The notes beneath the pieces were generated by a model that saw only the letters and a program-made list of their open reading frames with translations, searched no databases and was not told the DNA's origin. Made by a program: the position numbers and the translations under genes. From NCBI GenBank assembly GCA_020226215.1, contig CM035235.1, positions 43,615,511 through 43,679,510 of the forward strand: 64,000 nucleotides of DNA, written 5' to 3'. Positions 10,285 through 23,163 of this stretch are shown piece by piece; the stretch's first letter is position 1; every line of letters begins with the position of its first letter. The stretch is from Sindora glabra. Taxonomy: Eukaryota > Streptophyta > Magnoliopsida > Fabales > Fabaceae.

Positions 10285-12745
10285 ATAATGCCTTCCACAT
10301 ATTCCTTTGACCAGCAATATTTTATTAGCCCATCAGATTCATCCAATTGATTAATTAGAGTACAATGGAAGAAGGGAGTTAAATAAACGCAATAACAAAT
10401 TATAATTAGGTCCACACTGTAAGATCCATTTACTAAATTTAACTATAAATTTTCTCCAATATCTCATTGGGTCTAATTTTTAAATCTTTCCTGATTTTAC
10501 TAACAAATTAAAAAAAATTGTGAACAAAAAATGGATCTTGTTAAATTTTAAAAGGGCTCATATTGATCCAAAGTAACTAAGGTACTCATAAAGTTTTAAA
10601 TTAATAATAAAGTTAATAAAAAAATATATGAAAAATGAGTGAGTATTGGTCACTTTTAAATATAGTAATCATGATATAATCCCCAGTATTCAGACAAGTA
10701 TGAATTGGTTGGTCTTCGTGACTACAAAAGGGCAAAATTTAATATGAAGTATCATATTATACAGATTGATGAATTTTGATTAACCGATGAATAGAATATG
10801 ACGTCATTGATACAAGTATTTTCACAAACTACACATATGTTGTACTTGGTCATCCTTTATTGATGTATTGTGTGAGAATAGATGAGCAAAAAGGAAGACA
10901 AGTGAAGAGATCTTTTGACAATGTTCGGGATTTGGATTTAAATTGTGAAGAACTATGAAAAACAATATATTTGGTAAGAAAAATCAGTTAATTTTACATT
11001 CTCTTACTCATTAGAAGGCGATTTACATGTCGAAATTTTGTTATTACGATTCTAAATGTATGTATATAAACATGAAAAATTCAATTTGAATACTTCTAGA
11101 ACATTTTTACTTTTGTTTTATGCACATTATTGCTACGTTGATCGTTGAAAAATAACATGTACTTGTGCAACAGGGCGCTTTATTAGTAAAAGCCAGCTAA
11201 TAATGTCAATAAGAACATAATTTAAGGACCAACTGCCTCGTACATTCGGATTTAAGGAATTAAATAGCGAATTTTTGCCAACTAACAATACGATTGTATC
11301 ATGCCAATAGTGCGTTATGTGTAGTTTCTGTGGTAGAGTAAACACATTTATTATTTCTTAACTTAAAAAGGTGGTGATTATTATGTCTCTCAAACTTTAT
11401 AACTTATATTATTAATTTATTTTTTTGTTAAAATTATTTGCATACCATTTATTTATCATGTTAAAATAAATAAAAATATTAAAGTACATTATTAAGTTTC
11501 TCATTAACGTTATTACATTCATTTTTCACATTTTGTTCTAGTGTTATGAATGAAAAGAAATATGAATACTTATAACAATAGCAATAATAAGGGATTTATA
11601 ATAACAGTATTAATTATAAATTTTTAAAAGATATAATAATCATCATCTTTAGGAGTCAAAGACTAAATGTTGTGGCTACTCTATATTATGCATGCTTTAA
11701 TTTTAAACTCCCTTAAAATGACTAGCAAAAAATCGTGTATCTCGTTTAACTTTCTAGATGATTTGTTTATACTTTTCTTTTTTCATTTCACATTTTTGTC
11801 CAATGATAAATTTGAGGGAAAAAATACGTAAAATATTTCCTTTGTTCTTTTCCTGTAGCAACCAGCCTTACTAAAATATTTAGATGAAGAAAAACTTAAG
11901 AAAAAAATTATTATATATATTTTTGTTTATTTATTTTGAAAGATAACATTACAATCAGTATGTGTTAACTAAATTATAAGTTTTTATTATCGCATGTTTG
12001 AATAGGGAAATATTTATTTTAGATTATTGACAATATTACAATTGATCTTAACCAAGAGTTATATAATTAATATATATTTTGTTATTACATAGCATCTGAT
12101 GGATTAAATATAACTTATATTTGGTTGAATTTTGACCAAACAATATATTTACGGGCTATTGTGGTTCTGAAATCTTATGGTGTTATAATATTCATTGATT
12201 TTAAAAATCAACTCTATGTTAATAAATGTAAGAACTCCATATTATAGCATCACTGTTTCCGCGCATCCTTTTCAGCTCATTTAGTGGGTAAGACAAAAGT
12301 ACTCATCTACATTAAGGAGAATTACAACCCATTATTAAGATGAAAAATTTTATTAATCCATTTAATAATTGTAATATTGATACATAATTTTTCTATTTCT
12401 TCTTAACTTCCAAAATTAAGTATAAAAAATAATATATTATCCCCTTTATTGCCTCGATAAAAATGCACGACTTCAATTCAAAACTTCTGATTGGAAAATT
12501 AGTTGGAACATCCGAACAATAGAAGTCACCAATTTAAACAAGCATTCTAAAAATATTTTTCACACTTTTTCACCCAAAACATAATTAGAATAGGCCATCT
12601 TTCATTATCATAAATTATTAAAGCAATAAAATAATATTTTTTACTTTTAAGCTTAATCATGTATCTTAAAGTTTAATTTACTTCAATATCTCAAAACTTG
12701 TTCCGCGGGTCAAATACGTAAAGCAAAAAATTTATAACCAATAAT
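10285..12745. repeat. Sub-unit U, first copy in block I
   Basis: It begins at AATGCCTTCCACATATTCC and ends near AATAATAGAACAATGCC. It aligns with 12756-16470, 55318-57905, 62140-64000 and the truncated 46321-46742. Shared landmarks are the TCTCCAATATCTCATTG segment, the GTGAGAATAGATGAGCAAAA segment and the AACTCCCTTAAAATGACTAG segment. The right edge is abrupt compared with 57710-57905, which suggests a deletion that joined it directly to the next copy. No terminal repeats or transposase were seen. Confidence 0.65.
10791..10958 (+). other. Exon-like open frame in sub-unit U (55 codons)
   Basis: Stop-to-stop frame containing GHPLLMYCVRIDEQKGRQVK and then SFDNVRDLDLNCEEL. The paralogous positions 55821-55988 keep the same frame, length and stop; 13294-13485 keeps it open for 63 codons; the copy near 62692 is frameshifted by one base. 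Between the first two there are 11 base differences, of which I count 5 as synonymous. There is no ATG at the start, no known domain, and no splice evidence. It may be a decayed exon or chance. Confidence 0.25.
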
Positions 12746-14887
12746 AGAACAATGCCTCACTACCATTATATTCCTTTTGATCGACAATTCTTTTTTTTGA
12801 TGAATTTGGGCTCACAATATTTTATGGGCCATCAAAAATATCTAATTAAATAATTAGAATAAAATATACGAAAAGTATCAAAAGGAGTTAAAAAAGGAAT
12901 ACCAAATCTATAATTAGGTTGACATCTCAGACTTTTTATTTATCAAATTTAACTATTGATTTTCTCCCATATCTCATTGTGTCGAATTTTTAAATCTTTC
13001 TTGTTAGTTATAATAAATTTGTCGACAGACAAAAACCCATAAAATAAGAATGGTTCGCTCATACTTGTCAAAAGCAACTAAACTTGTAAGTTTTTAATTT
13101 AACAAGAAAGATAATAAAAATGTGAAAAATAAGTGAGTTTGTGTAATTTTTAAGTATGATAATCATGAATGTTCACACAATAAGCGCAGGAATTATTAGG
13201 TATATACTAAAATATGTACGTGACTAGATAAAATAAAAAATTTAACATGAATTATCATATTATATAAAATAATGAATTTTGATTTACTGGTGAATAGAAT
13301 ATCACGAGAATGACACAAGTTCTTTCCCAATTACAAATTTGGTTATGTTTGCTCCTATTTTATTAGTGTGTTGCATGAGAATAGATGAGAAAAAAGCAAG
13401 GCAGGTAAAGATATCTTTTGACGGTGTTTGGGATTTGGATAAAATTCTGATGAGAGCGATTTATTTGCACTATGAAATATCTTAGTGGCAAATTACATAA
13501 TTTGAAATTTTGTGCTGTTATTTACGCATTCGATAAAATTTGAAAAAGTTATGTGCATTTTAACATAAAATAAAAAAAGGAGATTTTTACTTTTGTAGAA
13601 TTGTAAATATGTTGCATTTGATACAGCACATATTAGGGATTCGTTGACATGGCTCCATATAAGTTCATATCCTGATTTTGGAATTCCTCGGTTATGTCTG
13701 ATTTGTCACTTGATGTTCCATGTCGATGTGTTACATTAGATCCAGTATTTTACATGGTGGGTGGTAGAAATAGCCAAAATTAATTCTTTTAATAGTAGGA
13801 GGATGTAAATAAAATCCTCGAACAATACCAAATGTCACTAATTTGTCACTTATAATTTTAAATGTGAGAAATAACTTATGTATAATCTGCATTATTATCA
13901 ATTTATCCACTTACACTAAATTTTCATTCAAATTAATAGACCTAGCCATGGACAAGTATCAAACTATTTGCTCCAATCTGATCCGAATTCACTCTGATTT
14001 ACTTGCAATTTAGGAATGCACTTTGAAATATTTTCATATTTTATCATAATAAGAAGTGTTTTTAAAAGGAAGAATTTATTAGAAGCATATACATTTCAAC
14101 ATTATCTGTTATTTTTCTATATACAATGGAAGAAAATCACTTTAAATAAATTTTTTCTTCAAATATAATTCACAAAGAATAAGGAAAGAGTGAAACAAAT
14201 TGTAAGAGTTTTAATTTGCTTAATTTCTATTTAATTTTTATGATACTTCTTTTTATGTTGAGAACTTCACTTAAACATGGATTTAAATTGTGAAGAATCT
14301 ATAAAGAAGATTATATTTAATGATAAAAATCGGTTAATTCTGCATATTCTTATTTGATAAAAGGTGATTTTTTATTTTGAAATTTTGTTATTTACAATTC
14401 TAAACGTATGTAAATAAACATGAAAAATTAAATTCTAATACTTCTGTAATATTATTTGGGGTGGTTTAGCGGTTAAAACCTTTTAATAATGCCAATTCTT
14501 CTAACTGACGAAAAATTCAAGTTAATAATGCCAATAATAATAATTCAAAGGCCAAATGCGAATACCTTCGAATTTCAGGAATTAAAAAGTAAATTTGCTG
14601 CAACTAACTGTAGGAGTGATCTTTCATGCCAGTATGTGTTATATGTAATTCTGTGTTAGAATAAAGACAATAAATAATTAATGGTAATTATTATATCTTT
14701 TAAATTTTATAAATTGCATTATTAATTTATTATTTTTATTTTAATTATTCATCAATTTATTTATTTACAGTACTAAAATAAATAAAAATTATTAAATTTA
14801 ATAATTAAATTTTATTTTAATGATGTCAAATACAAATTCACTTTTTTTATCATATTCTTTCTTTCAATAATTTATTTTAGTATTACG

Positions 14888-15215
14888 TGGTTGTGGGCTC
14901 GATTCTCATAAACAACTCCAATAACAAGAAAGTATCTAATCAGATGTGCCTCAAAATGATAGGTATGGATCGCCTCGCTTTGTTAGGGCGAGCAAGCCTT
15001 CATTTATGGGCTTAGTCTACATGTCTTAATATCTTATTGTGTGATTGTGAGTTCCAATTATAGTAGATCTCAATGCATGATGATTTTAGTGTGGCCTCAG
15101 ACCAATGACGAATTGACACATGTTAAAGCGATTATCGTTCCTTTGTCATGCTTTTGGTGATGTACTCTTCAAAATTTCAAGTCGGCTATGCCAATGGACC
15201 ATGGCTTTATATTGT
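14888..15215. mobile_element. Insert in sub-unit U, possible SINE-like fragment
   Basis: This segment is missing from the corresponding position of the other U copies (around 11545 and 56590). It is richer in G+C than its flanks and begins with GTGGTTGTGGGCTCGATTCTC, which resembles a pol III B box. No clear poly(A) tail or target duplication was found, so the class is uncertain; it could be the 3' part of a tRNA-derived SINE or another non-autonomous element. Confidence 0.3.
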
Positions 15216-15631
15216 TGTGTTTACTCTATATTATATTGTTGATTGATGCTTTAATTTTAAACTCCCTTAAAATGACTGGCAAAAAATTGTGCGTCTTGTT
15301 TAACCTTCCAAAATATTTATACTTTTTTTTTTCATTATACATATGAATCATGAGAGAAATATTCTTATGTAAGAGTTAAAGTAACATCATAACAATGAGA
15401 TTTAGAATTGAAAGGTTAGCATTAAAACATAAAGTCATATCATTTTTTTAAATGGTTTTGTAATCTAAGTAATCAAGTACCATAAAATTATGTTTTAATG
15501 CTAGATATTAAGATTTGATAATGATGATTCACTCCTCACATATTTTGTATATAGAAACACTATTTTCACTTAATATATCCATATATAGAATCTTATCTTT
15601 AAGAACCCTGTTGATATATATATATATATAT

Positions 15632-15794
15632 GGGGAACACTATGGTACCCTTAGGGGTTTCAAACCCTGGGTGGTGTGGCTAAATCTCATCCATTGGATG
15701 AGATTACCTAAGTCTTTGGTAATCTCATCCAATGAATGAGATTCTGCCACACCACCCAGGGTTTAGGAACCCTAGGGGCACCTTAGATTTCCCC
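15632..15794. mobile_element. Palindromic MITE, 163 bp, in a TA-rich target
   Basis: The two halves are near-perfect inverted copies. GGGTGGTGTGGC near 15669 pairs with GCCACACCACCC near 15747, and the ends GGGGAA...TTTCCCC pair too. Each arm is roughly 75 bases, leaving only a short loop around 15713. TATATATA lies directly outside both ends, so the target duplication is TA or a longer TA run and cannot be fixed. It lies within sub-unit U and is absent from the other copies, so it inserted after their duplication. A transcript would fold into a long hairpin. Confidence 0.8.
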
Positions 15795-16470
15795 TATATA
15801 TATATATTACAACTAAACTATAAATCTTTATTATTGTAAGTTTGAATAAAGAAATATTTATTTTAGATTATTGAACATATTGCAATTGATCTTAGACGAA
15901 AATTTATATAATTAATATATATTTTATTATTACATATCATTTAATGGCGTAAATATGGCTTTTATTTGATTAATATAAAATAATGTATCATTCACTTTAA
16001 TGCCTCGCTACACATGCATCAATTGTGCAATGTCAATTTAATATTTTTTATATCAGAATTAGATGGAAAAATTAGCAATAGAAATCATTGATTTAAATCA
16101 ACATTTAAATAATATTTTTTACACAACTCTAATTAGGATAGAGCATCTCCATCACAAATTATTAAAGCCAAGAAAAATTATCTTTATAATTTTAAGTCTA
16201 ATTATATATCTTAAATTTTAATTCACTCCAATATCTTAAAACATGTCAGACATATTAAATATGTAAATCAAAAAATTTATAACAAATAATAGAATTTTTT
16301 TGAGATAAAATTACAAATAAAAAAAATGATTCATAGCACTTGCAACAGTCCATATTAGCATCTGGTCCAATCAATTATAAAGAAAACTTCATAAAATTAT
16401 CATTAGCTTCGTCATTCTGATTACATGATTTTTTATTTACTTCATTATATTAATTACATGCCCCTTATTT

Positions 16471-17518
16471 GACTCGTGCATCAAAGTGAAGCTATATTTT
16501 TCCAATACAATTATGGGTAAAAGTAGGCTATCTGTGGAAAGCTTTTGACATAAGTATCTTATGATATTTCTTGAAAGTTTTATACTTTTAATTGCATTGA
16601 AATTTCAATTCTTAATTTTTGTACGTATGTGTAAAGTGATTTAACTATTCTTAATATTATAAAAAAGTAGTAGGCCCCTCAATCTCAATCTATAACGATT
16701 GACATTTTCAATAAAATAGAATTTGTCTACTATGATCTACTTTATTTTATAGATGGAATATGCTTCCCTTAATGACGTCAATTGTTTAAAAAATTCAATG
16801 TTAGTTTTTCCTCAATATTTATACAAACATTGTTGTATATTAAAAAGTTCCTTGTCAGTTTTTTATCTAACATAGATTAGTAAAGCAACATTGATTTCCA
16901 TATATTTAAAACTATCAATGTTTTTTCATGGGAATCCAATTTGTAGAATTTTTGTTACATAATAATATTGGTTTTTATAAACAATCATTATTATATTTTA
17001 TAAATCACATCGATTGATGAAAATAATCGATGTGGTATGTTATTCCTCTTTACCCCACCCCAGATCCTAATTAACCTTAACTTGTTTTTGTTCTTTCGTC
17101 CTCCATGTTCCACATATTTCCTACACCCTAACTTGACCACACATCTTTATCCAAATTTCAATAATTTTAAGTAAAAAATATTTGAAAATAATGAAAGATT
17201 ACCTCAATTAAGGATGGAAACTTTGCTTTGAATACCCATTGCTTAATATATGAGATTAACACTTACACCAAATGCTAAAGACGATGAATGAAATCAAGTT
17301 TCTCACATGTACAAACCTATAAAAGTTGTATCAAAGTGCAAGGCAACAAAATACAATTGATTATGAAATTAGAAACTAAATTGCAAGAACAAAACCAAAA
17401 TGTGAAATAAATTCTTATATTTATATTCTGAGCATTTCTAATGAGTGCTAAACCTCATATATTTAGCCATAAGCTAATAAAGCTTTAGTCCTATAAAATA
17501 ATTAGCGACACTACTATA
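16471..17518. other. AT-rich DNA with repeats also found inside the adjacent CACTA element
   Basis: No gene is visible. The part from about 17040 to 17515 is similar to 18125-18575 inside the CACTA-like element, with shared landmarks such as ATATTTCCTACACCCTA, TCAAGTTTCT and AAAATAATTAG. This suggests either an older CACTA copy that was itself the insertion target, or a subterminal repeat that spread. Confidence 0.4.
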
Positions 17519-20500
17519 AAAATGCTATTTGACATTTGTTGTTTAACAAATTTCACATTAGTTTCAAACTATCATTTTATCAAAGGCTATTGTAAATATT
17601 TTATGACATCAGTTACGTAACTGTTGTAAAAAACAAATAGTATAGTAGTTCCCATAACAAGTAAAACATTGTAGCTTCCCTAGAACACATCAACTTGATA
17701 ACCAATCACATTTAAATATGTTGATATTTTAAGTAATCGTTGTTGAAAATTGAAATTCAATGTTAGGTTATCTTAGTAACTAATGTAGAATTTGTTATAT
17801 ACTATATTGGTGATTCACATGATTGACTTTGCGTTACTCTTCCCCATAAAAAAAAAACTTTCCTTTCACTTTTTCCATGCTATACAATGTCTCAAATTAC
17901 TTCCTACTACACTGCATCTAACCTAAAATTCACCCAAAACCACCAAAAACATAATACTTCAATATATGAGATTAAGGAATACCTAATGATTTGTACTGCT
18001 AAATAGCATATGTCTAAGCATTTTCAAATTGCAAGGGAACAAAATAGGCATAAAAAATTTTAGGTGTTGCAATAAGTAAAAACAAAAGGTTTATCATGGA
18101 GAGAGAAAAATTATGTCTTAATTTGCCTTGGATATTCTTATTCCCTATATTTCCTACACCCTACTAGATTAATATTTCCATCATGATTTCAATGTTTCTA
18201 AAGTTAAGAAAAAAGTCCAAAATTGGTAGAGGATTACCTCATTTAGAGATGAGTATTTTGTAGTTTATACCAATTTTTCAATACATAAGGTTAGCTCCAA
18301 TCTTGAATCTAATACTTACAAATGTGAGAAATATTTATTAAAATTTCACATGGGCAATCAAGTTTCTTAATTATATAAACCTATAAAAGCTACATCAAAG
18401 TGAAAAGTAATAAAATATGGTCAGTTATTAGACTGGAAACTAAATTGTAAGAATGAACATAAAATATAAAACAAATCCTTAATTTACATTCTGCACATTT
18501 TTAGTCAATGCTAAGCATCAAATATTTATCCACATGTTAACGAAGTTTCAATCTTGCAAAATAATTAGTGAGCAAAAGTGTAAAACTGAAGAGAATCATC
18601 ATCATGTTTGAAGGAGAGCATGCCTTGTTAAAGATGGAATCATTTTTGTCTTTGCAATAAAATTTACTATCACAACCCTAACCCAATCATGATTAGCGTA
18701 GAATCCTTTTTTCCATTTCTACCATCCTATTCCTACTTATCTGACTTGATCCTAAATAATAATTATCATGCATTTATAAAGAGAATAGTAGTTTAGAAAG
18801 AAAACATTCATCGAGGTTTCTACAAAAGATGAGGAATCAATTCAAACATCTCCTCTACCTATATATATCACAAAACGAGGCCCAAAATATACTATGTACA
18901 AGCATCTGTACTACCATAGTACCATTAATGTGCTCCCATGGAAATCTATCTTTGAGGAGGTGGAGGTTCAACTTGAGAATTTGTAAAACAAGTCACAAAG
19001 GAGTGAGTTCACGGCTTAGTGAGTGAATAATCTATAAGATCAATAATAATTCATAATAACTCACCCATTGGACTATCCTCTGGTAATATTTCACATCACA
19101 TTTAAGTATATTAGAAACCAAAAGCTAATAACAACGAAATTAATACATAATTATTTCATTTTCAATATCTCATCTAAGAACACTTATGGATAACTATAAT
19201 CAAATTGCATATAATTCGGTAAAAATAACAATAGATAAAATATAATCAACCACCTTTTGTCTCTCAGGTTAGCCTTATAACCTTCACAAACATATGACTA
19301 AGAATTTTCCATCCACCATTCACAACATCACCCCCATCACATTTCTTATCTTTAATGTCATTTGTGGCATGATTCACAATGAAATGTAAACATTAGAGCT
19401 CAAGCTCTATCTAATGCAATCATAATTCAATTTCAATGTATATCATAATACATATTAGTATCATAATATCCTCTTACCTGGCTATAAGCATTCATGCAAT
19501 CCATAAAATGCTTTTCAATACATTTCATTTCATGAATAATGCAATAAGTTCATTTCAACCCACATTATATCACATAATATCTAATTTCTCATTTCATGAA
19601 TTTCCTAATCATGCACTTATCTGATAATTATCATAAACAACTTTATCTTTTATGCTTGAAGGTCAAACACCCCAAGTAATGCTATCATAAATCATGAAAA
19701 TATAAAATAGTTTAGGTATAGTGGACTGTAAGGTCACCATAGTTATAAGCCTTGAGTGATATTCCAATGATAGCTACAAAATTATGAACATATTGTTTAT
19801 AAAACTTATTTTATATAAAAGTAAATTCAATTAGCTTTCCATAGATTACTCATTCACCCAAATCGGTTAAAATTTGAAAGTGTTATGCCTTTTAGAAAAT
19901 TGATGTAAAAAGTTCATTTTTTGAAATCTTGAGTTTTTAATTTCTGTCCACTACTTTGATGATATCTCAAAATAAATGTTAGATATTGAGTTGAAATTAG
20001 TTCCATTTAAAAGTATACTCAATTACTTTTAAAATGATGAGTAGTTTTTTTAAAACAAACATAAGATAAAAGAGTTATGCTTATTTAAAGTTAGCATAAA
20101 ATCTTGTAGTTGATGAATTAATTGACCAATCAATTTATGTGCCTAGTTTTGCCTCTGGACCCTCAAAATTAATCAGTCATTTGATTCTAAAGCCTAGTTT
20201 CATCTCGAATCCTCAGAATCAATTGATTAATCAATTAACATATAAAAGTCATAGTTTTCTAGGAAAATTTCATTGTTTATCCAATCATAAACGCCCTTTA
20301 CACATATATTTATACACTAAACCTTGACACAATTATCAATACTTTAATGTTTCATGTCACCTCTCCTCATCATTTCACCGCATCAAATTAAACATGATTC
20401 ATGTGAAATCACAAAATAATCTATATTTCATCAATACCATCATATAATCACAAAATTCATAAATTTAGATAGATTATCCACTCACTTTATATAAAAGAAG

Positions 20501-22269
20501 ATGTTTGGGAGCTAGTTTGAAGATCCTTCAACTCTAATCACATTAAAATTCAAGGGTTCTATAGTTAAGGTTTATAATACCTAGCTAAATCAAGTAACTC
20601 TCAAATCCTTCATTAACCAAGAAAAAATGGGAGAAATTCTTCATAAAAACAATGTTCTTATCTCAATCGGATGAAGAAATTAAGAAGAATGGAGATTTTC
20701 CTTGCTTTATTGATGAACTGGTGTAGAGTCTGTGTAGAAAGAGTTAGGAGGTGAAGTAAAATGGAGAAGATGGAGGTTTGGATTGAAATAAGAGAAATAG
20801 AGTCCTAAGAGTATTTTTGAAAATTGTTCTTAAACCTCTGTCATACCCACACATTCACTTATATTAGTATATAACTTTATACTTCATGATTTCAATAAAT
20901 TATACCTATATTCATATTCTTATATACTTAGTCTTATTGAGTATATTTTATTTCATATTTCACACATAAGATTCCTAATTTAATTGAATTTACCAATGGC
21001 TTTAGCTATTCTTTCTCACAAAAAATTTCTAATTAATAATTAATAAGAGTGTAACATTTACAAATGGTTCCATGATTTCACTTTTTTTTATTTTCATCTC
21101 ATGCCTTCTTTTTTTCGACTATTTAAACTTTAGATAGTGGTTATTAATTAAAAGCCAATGTTTATAAATAAACAGTGTCATTCAACTAGAGAATTTTGAA
21201 TGTCAATTATTATATAAAATCCAATGTTGTAAACTATAAACTTTTGTTTGTCTATTATTTTTAGGTAAAAATATTATAATTTTATAAGTTAGCAACATTA
21301 ATTTTTTTTGCATGACAATGTTTTGCTTATATAATTAAAAACATACAAATATCAAAGATAAAATAATCTAATAAATGAGAGACTATAATTTTCAATGAAG
21401 AAAGTTTCATTAGTAATGAGAAAAAAATGAATGATCTAACAAATAAGAATATATAAATTATAAATTTTTACTTAAAATGTTATTGCACAAAATATAGTGA
21501 ACCCTTCATGCATTGAACTCCTATACCAATGCAAGAATGCAAACGATGCTTCTTCTCACAACAATTTATCAATCCTTTGCAACACATCTTTGTGTTTTCT
21601 CCCTAATTGTGCTTCTTGAGATGAAATGTGATGGTTGCAAAATGATAATAATTATAATGAGAAAAAATAGTGTATCTAGTCCCACAATGAACTCAAAAGA
21701 TTAAGCTTTCCAATGCTAGAATGATCATACTACTTCCCATTACAATTAATCATCAGCTTGTACATCATTGATAAAGCATTGCCTAAATATTTCAAATGGA
21801 GAGTTGGAAGATTTAGATGTCAAACGTTTGTTGTAATAAATATACTATATATGTTTTACTTCATAAAGCTTAACTATTGATATACCTTGAAATGTCATAA
21901 TTTTTATTGATTTCCCAATACATGTTACCTTATAAAGCCTTGCATTTATGATCCATATTTTCATCCCTTAGCATGACACACCTTGTAAATGCCATCATTC
22001 ATATTGGTAAGTATTCATTACATGTTAGCTTGCCACTATGTTAGATGTAGATGTCAATTATGATAAAAAAAATCATAATGATATTGGAATCTAATTTTCA
22101 CAAACAACATTAGTTTTAAGAAATAATTGACATTGTTTAGATTTCCATTTTTTTGTAGCTTCTAGACTTTTTTTTAACAACTTCTTAATCCTAACATTTT
22201 CCTAACAATGGCTTTGAAGAAAAGTAGTGATCAAGTAGGCTTTGTTTATTGATAGATTATGTTATGACA

Positions 22270-22325
22270 ATATCAAATCCAAACATGAATCTCATTTATA
22301 TCAAATCCAAACATGAATCTCATTT
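22270..22325. repeat. Perfect 28-bp tandem duplication
   Basis: The segment from ATATCAAATCC to ATCTCATTT occurs twice with no intervening base (22270-22297 and 22298-22325). It lies inside the CACTA-like element and is probably a recent replication-slippage or repair event, since the copies are identical. Confidence 0.9.
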
Positions 22326-22969
22326 GAATCACATGCTATAATACATGCTACAATTATTTAGGTAAAATAATGGTGTTTATTTTCATGATATCCTTAAAGT
22401 AGTTCTTGATATCCATGACAACCACCTTAAAGCCAATATTAGCAAACACTCTCAAATCTTAATATCCATGGCAAGCACATTATGACCAATATCAACTAGC
22501 CCTCTTTGAAATACCAAAAAGAACCTAGGTTGTCTTTGTCTATTTGTGGATGAAAAAGAATGACAGCACAAGATTAATGACTTGTATCTCAACATAAACA
22601 AATGGAGTGAAAAAGAAGCTAAACAAAAAATTGAGTGAAAAATAAATTATATTAGTAGAGAAAACTAAGTGAAGAAGAAATATGGAATGAAAGCATAAAT
22701 AAAGTGATGTTGATTGTTTTTACAGCATCCTGAAAGTAGTTCTTGATACCCATGGCATCCACCTTATGATCAATGTCCATTGACTAACATAGAATTGCAA
22801 TTCTATAATAGTAATAAGGAATATGGATGATGGAAGGATGGTGGGATTAGGGCTAATTAGGGTTTTGGACAGTGGATAGGGAGAATGACATATCATGTTG
22901 ATTATTTTTATCAACTGACATTATTTTGTAATAAAAATTCTTCATATTGTATTTTCATGAAGAAATGAT

Positions 22970-22977
<8 letters not shown>

Positions 22978-23027
<50 letters not shown>
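22978..23027. repeat. (TA)n microsatellite
   Basis: An uninterrupted run of about 25 TA dinucleotides, close to the right end of the CACTA-like element. It is likely to vary in length between individuals. Confidence 0.95.
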
Positions 23028-23031
<4 letters not shown>

Positions 23032-23163
23032 ATCAATATTATTTTATATTTTTACATCCATTACAAAATCAATAATATACAATAATGCTCGTATATATGT
23101 TAGGTAAAAACTAATATTAAGTTTGTAAAACAATCAATATTAGAAGGCATTTTTGCAATAGTG

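Larger units (their letters stand above)
8204..16470. repeat. Segmental duplication block I
   Basis: The segment aligns with 43790-46742 (block II) and with 52670-57905 plus 62140-64000 (block III). Marker stretches shared by all blocks include the LINE motif-A segment, the sequence around 8990 (ATGTTTTGCCCTAGACTAAA) and the sequence around 10450 (TTTTCTCCAATATCTCATTG). Differences are mostly substitutions and short indels. Block I lacks roughly 450 bases present in the others (45815-46320 and 54905-55318). It contains two diverged tandem copies of a sub-unit, 10285-12745 and 12756-16470. The origin and function of the unit are unknown. Confidence 0.8.
12756..16470. repeat. Sub-unit U, second copy in block I
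   Basis: This is the diverged tandem partner of 10285-12745, and it matches 62140-64000 more closely. It carries extra segments absent from the first copy: 13629-13770, shared with 63012-63150; an inserted 330-bp stretch at 14888-15215; and a palindromic MITE at 15632-15794. The part after 15795 aligns with 11970-12745 and 57020-57905. The better match to 62140-64000 shows that tandem duplication of U came before duplication of the larger block. Confidence 0.6.
17519..23163. mobile_element. CACTA-like DNA transposon, non-autonomous or decayed (5.6 kb)
   Basis: The left end begins CACTACTATAAAAATGC. The reverse complement of the right end begins CACTATTGCAAAAATGC. The two remain alignable for about 56 bases, through ...CATTAGTTT and ...ATATTAGTTT, with roughly 70% matches by eye. 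CACTA ends are diagnostic of En/Spm-type elements. The 3-bp target duplication is not preserved (CGA left, AAA right). Motifs such as AACATTAGTTTT and CAATGTT recur near both ends, like subterminal transposase-binding repeats. No transposase-like frame was seen in the interior. The orientation is therefore unknown. Confidence 0.55.

Noticed and set aside
15515..15739. Plus-strand frame of 74 codons
   Set aside because: About half of it is the palindromic MITE and a TA run, so it is a chance frame across an insertion boundary.
22978..23027. Regulatory meaning of the long TA run
   Set aside because: No gene is nearby; it is an ordinary microsatellite.
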